A DNA stretch of 64,000 nucleotides from Microcaldota archaeon (GCA_021792095.1 JAJYVH010000001.1:1-64000), one strand, 5' to 3'; counted from the first letter of the stretch, positions 1 through 10,569 are shown. The notes: generated by a model not told the origin, from the letters alone. Made by a program: numbers and translations.

Positions 1-16
1 CAGTCCAGTTTTAAAT

Positions 17-1090
17 TTGTATGGGCGAATATACACACACAGCATACTTGGTGAATGCGTGAAGATAGGAATATTAGGCTTAAAGGGAAACTTTAACAAG
101 AACATTGGTCAAGGCGTACAAACATACGCATACAGACTGACGGAACATCTAAAAAAGATACTGTCAGATAGAGACCTGTTAGATAAGATAGAGCTTGGCT
201 TCGGCAACGGCAACACGGCACGTAGGTTGTCGTTCAGCCTCTGCGAGCTTCTCTTCGACGGAGACAAGTACGACATAATCCATATGCCAAACCCAGTCCT
301 ATTCAACCCTAGAGGGCACACAAAAAAAATTACCACCGTACACGACCTCTACATACTCCCAGAATCAAATCCAAAACTGTACGACCTGTACAGAGGCTCC
401 CCGACAGTTCATCTATCGTTCTGGCAGATAACACACTCAGATTTTATTATAACAGATACAGAACAGACCCAAAAGGAAGTGCTCACGCTCGGATACCCGC
501 GTGAAAAAACAAAAGTCGTAAATCTTGGAGTAGATGCACGCTATACGTCAACTCCGGTTCCAAAGAAAAATCACAAAACGTTTGTTGTAGGATACTTGGG
601 CGGCATAGGTGCAAAACGAAACCTGACATTCGCCATCAACGCATTTGAGAATATGGAGGGCAGGAACACGAGATTCGATTTGTGGGGTAAATTTGATGCA
701 AAGAAAGACTTTGATAAATATAGCACAAGTGCAGCTCCAAATATAAGGTTCATGGGTTTTGCCCCAGAGTCCAAAAAAGTTGGAATTTACGATAGCTTTG
801 ATGCGTATGTTTTCCCAAGTCTCTATGAAGGTTTTGGTTTGACAATCATAGAGGCACAGTCCCGCGGATTGCCAGTTATAATATACAAAAAAGCACTAAT
901 CTCCAAGGAGGTAAAGAAATATTGCATAGAAGCTGAAGACGAGGCACATATGTCCTCCATACTTTCGGATTTGAAGGAGAATGGCTACAACGAAAAACTT
1001 AAAAGAAAGGCTACAGCATATGCAAGGCGGTTCATTTGGGAGAAAACAGCGAAAGAAACACTTGATATATATAAGAAAGTTGCTGACTAG
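17..1090 (+). CDS. Glycosyltransferase family 4 (GT-B)
   Basis: VVGYLGGIGAKRNL and YVFPSLYEGFGLTIIEAQSRGLPVI, the GT4 C-terminal motif. Confidence 0.9.
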   Translation: MYGRIYTHSILGECVKIGILGLKGNFNKNIGQGVQTYAYRLTEHLKKILSDRDLLDKIELGFGNGNTARRLSFSLCELLFDGDKYDIIHMPNPVLFNPRGHTKKITTVHDLYILPESNPKLYDLYRGSPTVHLSFWQITHSDFIITDTEQTQKEVLTLGYPREKTKVVNLGVDARYTSTPVPKKNHKTFVVGYLGGIGAKRNLTFAINAFENMEGRNTRFDLWGKFDAKKDFDKYSTSAAPNIRFMGFAPESKKVGIYDSFDAYVFPSLYEGFGLTIIEAQSRGLPVIIYKKALISKEVKKYCIEAEDEAHMSSILSDLKENGYNEKLKRKATAYARRFIWEKTAKETLDIYKKVAD

Positions 1091-1163
1091 GTAACATTTT
1101 AAAGTGCACAACCATTTTATTCGTAGTGACTGCAGAGCAACGCAGTACCAGAAAGGATTAAAA

Positions 1164-2003
1164 ATGACCATTTACCACACACGCGCCCAGACCATATCGG
1201 TGCTTATACCTACATATAATTCTGAGAAAACACTGGGAGAATGCCTAAAGTCTGTCATCACACAGGACCACAGCCCTGAAGAGATAATAGTAGTTGACAG
1301 CTATTCGCACGACAGCACGCAGAAGATAGCAAAACAATTCGGATGCAGGATTATCACTACTAGGTGGAAGATACTTGGGGCACGCTATCTCGGTGCGAGG
1401 GCTGCGAAAGGGAAATATGTGCTCATGCTTGACTCGGACCAGGTTCTGAAAAGAAAAGACGTACTATCTAGGTCGCTCCCCCTGCTACGCAAATACGATA
1501 TGCTTGTTTTCGAAGAGAAAAGTTACAGGACAGATACGCTGCTTGAAAGATTGGCAGATGCAGACAGGAGACTAGTCCACGCAGCAGGCAGTATGCAGCT
1601 AGATCCCACCGAGGGCACTCTCTTACCACGACTCTTCGACAGGCAGCTATTGCTGAAAGCATTCAAGCACATAGACATGCAGAAATTGCACGACGTAGTT
1701 GTGTTCGACGACGCGTTAATTTACTATGAAGCTCACAAGATATCAGACAGAGTCAGTATGATAAACGATGCAGTAGTGCACAAAGAGCCCACCGGCCTAC
1801 TCGCAGTATTGAGGCATAACTATAGGTATGGCGCTAGCGTGAGAATGCTACTGAAATACGGGGAGTACAACCAACTTCTGGCAAAAAAGGCGCGGTTCAG
1901 GAAAGTGAAGATTACGAAAGACAACCTAGGGCTGGCGATTCAGAGCTACGTGCTTCTAATTCTAAAAGGAACCGCATACGAGTTGGGAAAGCTCACAGGG
2001 TGA
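1164..2003 (+). CDS. Glycosyltransferase family 2 (GT-A)
   Basis: ISVLIPTYNSEKTLGECLKSVITQ...VVDSYSHDST and LDSDQ; ATG at 1164 preferred over 1104. Confidence 0.88.
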   Translation: MTIYHTRAQTISVLIPTYNSEKTLGECLKSVITQDHSPEEIIVVDSYSHDSTQKIAKQFGCRIITTRWKILGARYLGARAAKGKYVLMLDSDQVLKRKDVLSRSLPLLRKYDMLVFEEKSYRTDTLLERLADADRRLVHAAGSMQLDPTEGTLLPRLFDRQLLLKAFKHIDMQKLHDVVVFDDALIYYEAHKISDRVSMINDAVVHKEPTGLLAVLRHNYRYGASVRMLLKYGEYNQLLAKKARFRKVKITKDNLGLAIQSYVLLILKGTAYELGKLTG

Positions 2004-2008
2004 AGTGA

Positions 2009-2965
2009 TTGAAGAATAAAGTACCTTTGGTTTCTGTAATAATAGCCACCATCAACAGAAAAGAAATGCTTTTGCGGTGTATAGACTCTGTACTTAAAAG
2101 CACATATCCAAAAATCGAGATAGTTATATGCGAAGATCCATCAACAAATGAGGCAAGAGAATCAATACTTAACAGGTACTCTCGGTATAAAAACATCATT
2201 TATATTAAAAACAAGACAAGACTGCTCAAACCCGCTTCATTAAATAAAGCTATAAGAGCATCGAAAGGGACATTCCTTTTCCATCTGGATGACGACAACG
2301 TCGTGCACAAAAAATGCATCACCGAGCTCGTATCAACAATGCATAAGTTTCCTAAGGTTGGTGTAGTAGAAGCATTAGCGTTCTACTACTCACACCAAAA
2401 CATAATCATGCATGCTGGAACTGAAAGAAGTAGATTCATGCGTGGTTATCAGTCCCCATTTTCAAACGAGCGATGGAGGAACCAATTCAAAGAAGGATAC
2501 GAGATAGGAAACGCGGACAACGCATATATGATCAGAAAGAAAGCGATAAAAGCGGCAGGCATGTATGACCTTCTCTCGTATTACAACGAAGGCGCAGAAT
2601 TGCAGGCACGCATCAAGAAAGCAGGCTACAGCATTGTGATAAATCCAAAAGCAAAAACATACCATGATGTACCGTATCGCCCTATTTCTAATGCAAGATA
2701 TTTGTTTTCCGAGCGAGTTAATCGATACAGCGTGTACCACATAATGTACAGCAAGATACTATACGAATTTAGATATGAAAAAACTGTTCAAAAACTAACT
2801 TTTCTAATTTCGTTGCCTTTGTATTTAGGTTTTTATGTCGATGCAATAATTACGAAGCACGTAGATGTGAGGACAAAGTTTGGTTTGATTGGTTTGTTAC
2901 TCAAAGGAACCGCACGTGGATTTGTTGATGCCGCACGTGTTAAACAACAAATAGAATACCTATGA
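2009..2965 (+). CDS. Glycosyltransferase family 2
   Basis: VSVIIATINRKEMLLRCIDSVLKSTYPKIEIVICEDPS and HLDDDN. Confidence 0.88.
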   Translation: MKNKVPLVSVIIATINRKEMLLRCIDSVLKSTYPKIEIVICEDPSTNEARESILNRYSRYKNIIYIKNKTRLLKPASLNKAIRASKGTFLFHLDDDNVVHKKCITELVSTMHKFPKVGVVEALAFYYSHQNIIMHAGTERSRFMRGYQSPFSNERWRNQFKEGYEIGNADNAYMIRKKAIKAAGMYDLLSYYNEGAELQARIKKAGYSIVINPKAKTYHDVPYRPISNARYLFSERVNRYSVYHIMYSKILYEFRYEKTVQKLTFLISLPLYLGFYVDAIITKHVDVRTKFGLIGLLLKGTARGFVDAARVKQQIEYL

Positions 2966-3042
2966 GGCAATGCACATAAAAATACCAACACCAAATTAAT
3001 AGATGCCAACATAATGCAATGATAAAATAAGAGGTAAATTGA

Positions 3043-4086
3043 ATGGAAGTTCTATTGCTTACCGCGCCTCCTGGAATTGGTGGAGTACAACGATATTCTG
3101 ACGCTCTGTACAAAAACATGAAGAACAACGACAACAATGTAAACATTACTAAACCCAAAATCAAAAATTTCCCATTTATTGGAGCGGCATTGAGTATGCC
3201 TTTCCAAACAATCACAATGGATGCGGGCAGTTACGACATAGTTCACAACACTACATGGTATCCGGTGCTACTGCCAAGACGTGGAAAATCAATTAACATA
3301 TCAACAGCATTCGAATTTCAAGAAATTATTCATTATCCTGTGTTAGATACCATGCCACGCAGAAGTCTTAAGGAACGCATCTGGTCAAGGGTTGCTATAG
3401 AAACTGCTGAAAAAGCAGTGCTTAACTCAGACTACATGCTTGCAATTTCAACCCAAACAGTTAACGAGGCAATCAAGCTTGGGGTTGCAAAAGAAAAAAT
3501 ATTTCTAGTACACGTAGGAATAGAGAGGCGTTTCGTTGACACTGTGATATCTGCAAACAAAAAAGAAAAAGAATTTAAGGTTGGTTACTTAGGGGCCCTA
3601 AGTTCTAGGAAAAATATTTCGTTAGTTGTAAATGCATTCAAGTACTTAGATAGTAAAAAATATAGTCTTGACTTATGGGGGAAATCGTATGGGCTAGATG
3701 CTTTAACAGCTAAGTTCATCACTAGCCACAGCAACATAAAGCTCAATGGAGTCGCAAAAGAGAGAGACATATTAAACATTTACGATTCGTTTAATGTGTT
3801 TGTTTTTCCGAGTTTTTATGAGGGATTTGGACTGCCCATCATAGAAGCACAAGCACGCGGCTTGCCGGTAATCATCTACAAAAAAGGCATTATAACAAAA
3901 GAAGTTAGGCGATACTGTTTTGAGGCGGAAAATGCGGAACATATGGCACAATTAATAGAACATATAAAGAATAATGGGTATAATGAAAAGAAGAGGAAAA
4001 TGGTAATGAAATACGCCAGAGGCTTTACTTGGGAAAAAACCGCAAGGGAAACGCTTAAGATTTATAGGCGAGTGTTGAACAAATAA
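3043..4086 (+). CDS. Glycosyltransferase family 4, paralogue of the 17..1090 protein
   Basis: VFPSFYEGFGLPIIEAQARGLPVIIYKKGIITKEVRRYC closely matches the first GT4. Confidence 0.9.
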   Translation: MEVLLLTAPPGIGGVQRYSDALYKNMKNNDNNVNITKPKIKNFPFIGAALSMPFQTITMDAGSYDIVHNTTWYPVLLPRRGKSINISTAFEFQEIIHYPVLDTMPRRSLKERIWSRVAIETAEKAVLNSDYMLAISTQTVNEAIKLGVAKEKIFLVHVGIERRFVDTVISANKKEKEFKVGYLGALSSRKNISLVVNAFKYLDSKKYSLDLWGKSYGLDALTAKFITSHSNIKLNGVAKERDILNIYDSFNVFVFPSFYEGFGLPIIEAQARGLPVIIYKKGIITKEVRRYCFEAENAEHMAQLIEHIKNNGYNEKKRKMVMKYARGFTWEKTARETLKIYRRVLNK

Positions 4087-4098
4087 AATGGGACTCTT

Positions 4099-5052
4099 AT
4101 GGAAAAAATACTCATAACAGGAAGCACAGGTTTCATAGGCAAAGAGCTAATCCGAAAACTGCACAACAAAAACTTTGAGATACACACTTTAGAACGCTAT
4201 GTAACCGGGAGGTACAGCCTAGATAACGGCGACGATTTAATAACCCATTACGCATCATTAACTGATTACTCCGCAATGAAGAGTTTAATCAGATCAACGC
4301 AACCTGACTACGTAATCCATTTGGGAGCGCTCTCTGCAGTGAGTTATAGTTATGACCATTACGTGGAAGTTTCTGAAACAAATTACGTAGGTACTATAAA
4401 TTTGGCTGAGGCCTGCTACCATGAAGTACCTAGTTTCAAGCAGTTCATTTTTGCCGGAACCAGCGAAGAATACGGCATGGCACTAAGAGACAAAACCAAA
4501 AAAATATCTGAAAACTCGGAGCTCCAGCCAAACAGCCCTTATGCAGTAGCAAAAGTCGCTAGCGACATGTACCTGAAATACATGCATTCCGCATATCAGT
4601 TCCCTTATACCATACTTCGCCCATTCAATACCTACGGCAGAACAGATAACACTCATTTCTTTATAGAGCGTACAATAACGCAGATGCTTAATGCGGACAC
4701 AGTTCATCTTGGAGACTCCGAAGCAATAAGAGACTGGCTTTACGTAGACGACCATGTAGATGGATACCTAAAGTCACTGGGCAACAAAAAAGCGATAGGA
4801 GAGGAAATCCAACTTTGCACCGGAAAAGGTTACACTACAAAAGAAACAGCTGAACTCATAGCAACATTAACTGGCTTCAAAGGCAAGATTATCTGGAACA
4901 GCACCCCTAAAAGGCCGTTAGACGCTCCCATACTCATAGGGGACAACTCAAAAGCGAAGAGATTGCTTTCCTGGGAACCCAAGTACACCCTAACCGAAGG
5001 CCTAGCCAAAACAATAAACTATTGGAAAAGTGTCAAAACAAACAGTAATTGA
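4099..5052 (+). CDS. NAD-dependent epimerase/dehydratase (nucleotide-sugar SDR)
   Basis: ILITGSTGFIGKELIRKL Rossmann motif; SPYAVAKVASDMYLKYM. Confidence 0.88.
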   Translation: MEKILITGSTGFIGKELIRKLHNKNFEIHTLERYVTGRYSLDNGDDLITHYASLTDYSAMKSLIRSTQPDYVIHLGALSAVSYSYDHYVEVSETNYVGTINLAEACYHEVPSFKQFIFAGTSEEYGMALRDKTKKISENSELQPNSPYAVAKVASDMYLKYMHSAYQFPYTILRPFNTYGRTDNTHFFIERTITQMLNADTVHLGDSEAIRDWLYVDDHVDGYLKSLGNKKAIGEEIQLCTGKGYTTKETAELIATLTGFKGKIIWNSTPKRPLDAPILIGDNSKAKRLLSWEPKYTLTEGLAKTINYWKSVKTNSN

Positions 5053-5508
5053 ACAAACAACACAGTAAGGTTAAAGAGGTTGGTTAGTAACAGCAATTAG
5101 AGCGAGATTATATTCATTAATTGCTGACGACATTCTCCTAGAGCTAAAGCCCGAGTTTTTCACACTATAGTTGCCTCTGCCTCACATCTACAGTGTAGGC
5201 TGCGACCGGTTCCTCACGTATTTGATTTCCCTGTCCATGTAGACAAAACTCACATGACGGTCAAACAAACACACAGAGAAAAGGTCGACTTGATAGAATA
5301 TTTTGAGTGCCAATTCTGAGAGAACCCAACGAAGCGCCCTCATCCATGAGGCGACTCGTGCCTCTCTCCTTATTTGCTGTCAGATGTCAACCATATTCTG
5401 TGACAGTGATGTAGTGTGTCATTTCTGAAGGTTTAATAAAGCAAAGAGTGCAAAAGACACAACAATTGGCATGCGCAAACAATGCCTTGATTAACAGAGT
5501 AGGATGCT

Positions 5509-8322
5509 TTGGGAAGCAACACAGACGCTACAATCCAACATGCAGAGACAGCAAGCCGGAGTTCCTATAGGCTAAACCGCAAAGACGCGGCCTTCATACT
5601 GGCTGCGCTTGTCATCGTACTGGTCGCGATCTACTTCCGCGGGCCTATGCTGCAGTACTTCGGCTTCTACGAGCCTGACGGCTTCTTCCATTATTCGGTG
5701 ATACGCGAAGCCGTGGCAAACAACTTCGCCATCCCGCAGTACCTTGACATCTCAGGCTGGCCGCCCACGTGCAACATCTATCCGCCGTGCGGCACTGCAG
5801 CCAGCTTGCTGCACCACGAGGCCTTCGGCATCTACTGGGTAACGCTCATCCCCTACTTCTTCCTGCGGTACGCGGGCATAGGCTACTACGACATAATGCG
5901 CCTCATGCCGATCGTGTTCGCAATATTGGAGATGCTGCTAGCCTACATGCTCATCAGGTACAAGAACAAGGACCGCTTCCTGGGCCTGCTAGTCATGGCG
6001 CTCATCGCGCTCGACATGGGCAACGCAGCCCGTAACAGCGCGCTCATCTACCGAGGCGACAGCTTCGCACCTGCCTTCCTGCTTGCCGCGCTCATACTGA
6101 CAGTGGTCATGTTCAGGGCCGAACGACCCAGGGTAAAGATTGCCTACGCCGCGCTGGCCGGCTTCTTCATCAGCCTCTGCAACCTGGTGTGGAACGGCGG
6201 ACCGTTCGGTATTGCAGTCTATATCTTCGCCTTTGCGCTAATGCTGTTCCTCAGCTTCGTGTTCGACGACAAGAAGCTCGTCAGGAACCTAGGCTACATG
6301 CTGGCCGCTTTCGCCACTTGGTTCGTGCTCGTGAAGCTCTACCAGGTGCCTGAATGGATTTTGGCACAGACACTCATTAGCTTGGGCTTCGTGGCGCTGC
6401 TCATACCCATGATACTCGCATGGCTGCTCGTGCGGTACCTGCTGACCGTCAGGCACGGGCTTCCGCACGCGCTCGGCAGCCGCATGAGCCGCGTTGTAGT
6501 ATCTTTGGCCGTGTTCGTCCTGGCTGTGATAGTCATCGCCGTTGCTGTGCCTGGCCTGATAACTTCGCTGCTGACCGCAGGCGGCTACTTCATAACCAGC
6601 GGTTCGGCCAGCGCCAACTCCGCCTTCGCTTCCACGATACAGGAGCTCGCCACGCCGAGCTACTCGTTCCTGTTCTACAGCTTCAACCTGCAGCTCTTCG
6701 CCACGCCGATGACGCTAGTCATGCTGCTCGCCACGCTGGCTCCAAACCTAAGCCTGATCTTCTGGGCGGCCATAATACTGCTCTCGATGCTCTACCTCTT
6801 CCTGCAGGTAGATGACAGGAATTCTAGCCCGCTAAGCGGCACAGCCAGTTTCCGCTTCGAACTCAACGAGACAATGCTACTCATACTATCATTCTTCCTT
6901 GTGATGATCTTCCTGCAGATGAACGCGATACGCTTCAACGCGCTGCTCAGCGTGCCGCTCTCCATGCTGGCCGCATACACAATATACTGGCTTGCGCTCT
7001 ACGTCAAGGGCCATGCGCACGCCTACGACACGCACTACCTGATTGTGCTCATACCCGCCATAATGGTAAGCCTCACTGTCTTCGTGTCCTTCCCCAGCAT
7101 GCCCGTCTACCTTGACTTCCTGCTCCTTGCAGTGGGCGCCGGCCTGGTGGGCTCCTTCCTGGCCTCCGGCATAACGTCGCTCGCCTCCGGCTCCAGCAGG
7201 GCCAGGCCGCTGAGCTACACCTTCGCAGTGGCGCTGCTGCTTGTGGCAGCGTACGGCATGCTCTCGTTCAGCGCGGCCGTGATAGCCGGCATAGTGATAG
7301 CTTCGATAATAGAGGGCTTCGCGGTGCTCAGGCTGGCGCCAAGGATAAAGCGCTGGAACCCCGCGTTCGTCATCGCGCTAGTTGCCATCGCAGTGCTGCT
7401 CATCTGCATGGCCTGGGTTGACGCTAACAGCGTCTTCGCCTACAACAGCAACACGGGCACCTGGAGCGTCAGCCTGACGCAGGCCGACGGCGTGAACACC
7501 TACTTCCTGCAGGCGCTCACGTGGATGAAGAACAACACGGCGAGCAACGCCACTGTGCTGACCCTCTGGCCGGACGGCTCCGTGGTGGAGGGCGTGGCCA
7601 ACCGCACCAGCGTCACTGACAGCGTTGGCTCGCAGAACGCGGCCAAGGGCGACCTGTTCGCGGCCTGGCTGCTCAACGACAGCAGCGACCCTGGCTTCCT
7701 GCTGGCCAACTACACAGGCATGCCCCAGTACCTGCTAGTGCGCTACTTCTGGCTCCAGGCTGAGAGCGGCGGCATATTCACGGAGGCGAAGATTAACAGC
7801 TCCCTGGCCTCCTACTACGGCATAAGCGAGTTCGCCAGCGTGAACAGCACCAGCAACAGCAGCGCGCTCCTCTACAGGTTCGGCGGCGTCAACACCGAGG
7901 CGGACCTGCTGATAAAGGGCGTGAACGGTACCAGCCAGTACGGCAGCTGGCTGGTGCTGCCCAGCGGCACCAGGTCGCCGTTCACTTACACTGCAATATA
8001 CAACGAGTACAACAGCAACTTCACGCTGGTCAGGCAGGCCACCACGAACGCGAGCAACGCGGCCACGTTCCTAGTTACCTACACGCAGGCTCCGGGCAGC
8101 AGCGGCCCTACGCTCACCGGCGCCTACATGGCCAACCCCTACCTGGCGTACAGCAACATGTTCAAGTTCCTCTACCTCTGCGGCGGCAACTCCTGCCTCT
8201 GGGACAACAACATAGCGTCGCTGAAGCTCGTCTACGTGAACCAGGACACCAAGATATTCAGGATAGAGTACAACATGAGCAACGCCACCGTCGCCAGGGA
8301 CTACGCCGGGTACTACGGCTGA
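5509..8322 (+). CDS. AglB/STT3-like oligosaccharyltransferase
   Basis: Multi-TM; EPDGFFHY (first DxD-type), STIQELATPS (TIxE), LTLWPDGSVVEGVANRTSVTD (variant WWDYG block); TTG start. Confidence 0.85.
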   Translation: MGSNTDATIQHAETASRSSYRLNRKDAAFILAALVIVLVAIYFRGPMLQYFGFYEPDGFFHYSVIREAVANNFAIPQYLDISGWPPTCNIYPPCGTAASLLHHEAFGIYWVTLIPYFFLRYAGIGYYDIMRLMPIVFAILEMLLAYMLIRYKNKDRFLGLLVMALIALDMGNAARNSALIYRGDSFAPAFLLAALILTVVMFRAERPRVKIAYAALAGFFISLCNLVWNGGPFGIAVYIFAFALMLFLSFVFDDKKLVRNLGYMLAAFATWFVLVKLYQVPEWILAQTLISLGFVALLIPMILAWLLVRYLLTVRHGLPHALGSRMSRVVVSLAVFVLAVIVIAVAVPGLITSLLTAGGYFITSGSASANSAFASTIQELATPSYSFLFYSFNLQLFATPMTLVMLLATLAPNLSLIFWAAIILLSMLYLFLQVDDRNSSPLSGTASFRFELNETMLLILSFFLVMIFLQMNAIRFNALLSVPLSMLAAYTIYWLALYVKGHAHAYDTHYLIVLIPAIMVSLTVFVSFPSMPVYLDFLLLAVGAGLVGSFLASGITSLASGSSRARPLSYTFAVALLLVAAYGMLSFSAAVIAGIVIASIIEGFAVLRLAPRIKRWNPAFVIALVAIAVLLICMAWVDANSVFAYNSNTGTWSVSLTQADGVNTYFLQALTWMKNNTASNATVLTLWPDGSVVEGVANRTSVTDSVGSQNAAKGDLFAAWLLNDSSDPGFLLANYTGMPQYLLVRYFWLQAESGGIFTEAKINSSLASYYGISEFASVNSTSNSSALLYRFGGVNTEADLLIKGVNGTSQYGSWLVLPSGTRSPFTYTAIYNEYNSNFTLVRQATTNASNAATFLVTYTQAPGSSGPTLTGAYMANPYLAYSNMFKFLYLCGGNSCLWDNNIASLKLVYVNQDTKIFRIEYNMSNATVARDYAGYYG

Positions 8323-8421
8323 CGGCAGTGCCGTCCGGCCTGCTCCGGCCAGGCAACGCCGGCCTAGGGAAAGGGCAACGCTTAAATACCTATTGATTAA
8401 TATGTTAACTAGCTACATAAA

Positions 8422-9162
8422 GTGTCTATAATGAACACAATTATCAATAGGCTCGATGACCTCCCGGCAGTCATAGACACGCACAGCCTCGCGAGACTCA
8501 CGCACGGGCGCCTGACAATGCGCATGCTCGACTACGCCCTAGGGAAATACGCCAGGAGCGGCAGGCTGGTGAGGATCAAGAGGGGACTCTACTCCAAGAC
8601 GGCGGACCCGTTCTACGTGGCGAGCAGGCTGTACCGCGGCTACATAGGCCTCTCGTCGGCGCTCTACATGCACAGGCTCAAGACTGAGGTGGAGGGCAGC
8701 GTGCTTGTCTGCGTCGCGAGGCCGATGCGCCAGACCAGGTTCCTCGGCAAGACGCTCATGCCAGTGAACCTCTCCAGGCTTGCGTTCGGCAGCACGCTGG
8801 TGCAGCAAGGCGGCTTCGACGTCCCCGTATCCACGTACCCCAAGACGGTCTTTGACATGCTCTATAGGCCTGCCTACGCCAACTACTTCGACCTCTACAG
8901 GGCGCTGCATGAGAGGCGGCTCGCCCCTGGCGAGTGGCGCGCGCTCTACCGCTACGTCTTAGCAGCGAACCTCGCAACTGCCAGGCGCGCCGGGTACGTG
9001 CTGGAGCGGGAGGCGCCGGTGTGGTTCGTGAAAGCCCTGAGGCGAAGGAGCGACTCCACCAAGGGTGCCTCCTTCTTCCTCAAGCACAGCATGCGCGGCT
9101 ACAGCCCAGCCTGGAGGTTGTTCGATGATATAGGCGTTGATAGGTGGAAGAATGCTGAATGA
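8422..9162 (+). CDS. AbiEi-like antitoxin / winged-helix regulator
   Basis: N-terminal wHTH (ALGKYARSGRLVRIKRGLYSK); overlaps the downstream AbiEii-type nucleotidyltransferase. Confidence 0.72.
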   Translation: MSIMNTIINRLDDLPAVIDTHSLARLTHGRLTMRMLDYALGKYARSGRLVRIKRGLYSKTADPFYVASRLYRGYIGLSSALYMHRLKTEVEGSVLVCVARPMRQTRFLGKTLMPVNLSRLAFGSTLVQQGGFDVPVSTYPKTVFDMLYRPAYANYFDLYRALHERRLAPGEWRALYRYVLAANLATARRAGYVLEREAPVWFVKALRRRSDSTKGASFFLKHSMRGYSPAWRLFDDIGVDRWKNAE

Positions 9163-9895
9163 ACCTAACTTTGACGAGGCAGCAATAAGGATAGGCATAG
9201 CGAGCGACAGGCTGCGCGAAGGGCTCCGTACCCACGAGGTGATGGGCGTGCTGTTTCCGGCGCTCGAGGTAGCGGGGCTGGAGGTGGGGCTCTACGGGGG
9301 CACGGCGCTGAACAAAATATACTTCGGCAAGAGGCAGAGGCTCTCTTACGACATAGACATCTACTGCGTGTCTCTTCCGGGCGTTGTCAAGGCGATACGC
9401 TCGCTGGGTGGCGAGCAGGTCGCAGGGGTGAAGGAGAAGTTCGGCAGGAACGAGCGGCGAAGGCTCAGGCTCAGGGGCGTGGACATAGATCTATGGGAAG
9501 CGAAGATGCCGGAGAAGCCAGCCAAACTGCAGGCCGTGGACCTGCTGCAGTACCTCGGCTACCTGGTGCAGCCTGTGGTCGTCCCTTCCTTCAGCCTCGA
9601 GTACCTGCTCGCGAACAAGACAATCGCCATGGCGGACAGGAACGAGCTCAAGGACATATACGATACGTGGATGGGACTGAGCCTGATAAGGGACAAGCGG
9701 AAGTACAGGAGATATTTGCGCGCAGTATCCAGGGAGAGAGGGATAGAGGATTACGAGGGTTACATCGATTACCAGATCAGCGATGTGATGCTGAGGAACC
9801 TCGGCTATTACGAGAAGAGACGCATAGACGTGACAGAGGTTCCCACTACGGAACGCATGCTGAGGGAGATAGCCGATGCGCTGGCGGCCATGTAG
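9152..9895 (+). CDS. AbiEii/AbiGii-type nucleotidyltransferase toxin
   Basis: GLYGGTALNKIYFGKRQRLSYDIDIY (GG...DxD motif); RNELKDIYDTW; start at 9152 or 9137. Confidence 0.82.
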   Translation: MLNEPNFDEAAIRIGIASDRLREGLRTHEVMGVLFPALEVAGLEVGLYGGTALNKIYFGKRQRLSYDIDIYCVSLPGVVKAIRSLGGEQVAGVKEKFGRNERRRLRLRGVDIDLWEAKMPEKPAKLQAVDLLQYLGYLVQPVVVPSFSLEYLLANKTIAMADRNELKDIYDTWMGLSLIRDKRKYRRYLRAVSRERGIEDYEGYIDYQISDVMLRNLGYYEKRRIDVTEVPTTERMLREIADALAAM

Positions 9896-9927
9896 GCCTG
9901 CATGGCCCAGCCCCTGCCCTAGCGCAG

Positions 9928-9984
9928 CAAAAGGAAAAGAAAACAAAAAGAAAAAGAAAGACTGGGCAGACTAACGCTGCCCAG
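9928..9984 (-). terminator. Intrinsic-terminator-like hairpin plus T tract for the 10017..10379 gene
   Basis: On the minus strand CTGGGCAG-cgttagt-CTGCCCAG (9962-9984) is followed by TCTTTCTTTTTCTTTTTGTTTTCTTTT. Confidence 0.6.
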
Positions 9985-10016
9985 CCAATCGCAGCCTAGC
10001 TGTAAAACACAGCCTT

Positions 10017-10379
10017 TTACTTCTTCGCCAGGCCCGCTCCTATGAAGGAGAGGACGAAGCCCAGCAACGTAGCCCAGAGCCACGGCTGGTTGCCCCATGT
10101 CAGCGCCACCAGCGTTATGCCGGCGACCGCTGCTGTCTCGAGGCCGAAGAGGCTAATGTTGGGCCAGTTCATGCCAGTCACGTAACCGAAGCTGGCAAAG
10201 AACAGGGCTATAGCCGCAATCACAGCTGCGCCCACGAACAGTGGCGCCCAGAATGCTCCGACACCTGTGAAGACTCCGCCGCTCACAGACAAGGCCCCTG
10301 AGAAAATTACTCCCAGAAAGACCAGGCTTCCTATTATCTGGAGGACAAAGGCTCCCCAGTTCTGTTGACTTCTTGCCAT
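10017..10379 (-). CDS. Small multi-TM membrane protein, unknown function
   Basis: 120 aa with four hydrophobic segments; own promoter region and terminator-like hairpin. Confidence 0.65.
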   Translation of the reverse strand: MARSQQNWGAFVLQIIGSLVFLGVIFSGALSVSGGVFTGVGAFWAPLFVGAAVIAAIALFFASFGYVTGMNWPNISLFGLETAAVAGITLVALTWGNQPWLWATLLGFVLSFIGAGLAKK

Positions 10380-10569
10380 TCAATCCCTGCGGATAAAGCA
10401 ACGCTAAGCCTTTTAAACATATTCCCATACCGTGCGGCAGTGTTTGACAAAAGTCGAAGTCGGCAGTGCCTTTAATATGCAGCACTGGCCTGCGGCCTGC
10501 GGCCTGCGCGCCCGGCACCGCGCAGCCTGCGCCGCTTTTCTTTTTAAGCTTAGCTGCGCAACAGTTAGC

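Noticed and set aside
5384-5436. Possible second C/D-box RNA (GTGATGTagtgtgtcatttCTGA)
   Set aside because: C box ends in T rather than A, and the upstream C box is poorly matched; weaker than the 51.9-kb candidate.
10487-10507. GGCCTGC x3 tandem repeat upstream of the GT4 gene
   Set aside because: Only three 7-bp units in GC-rich DNA; no CRISPR or minisatellite structure.
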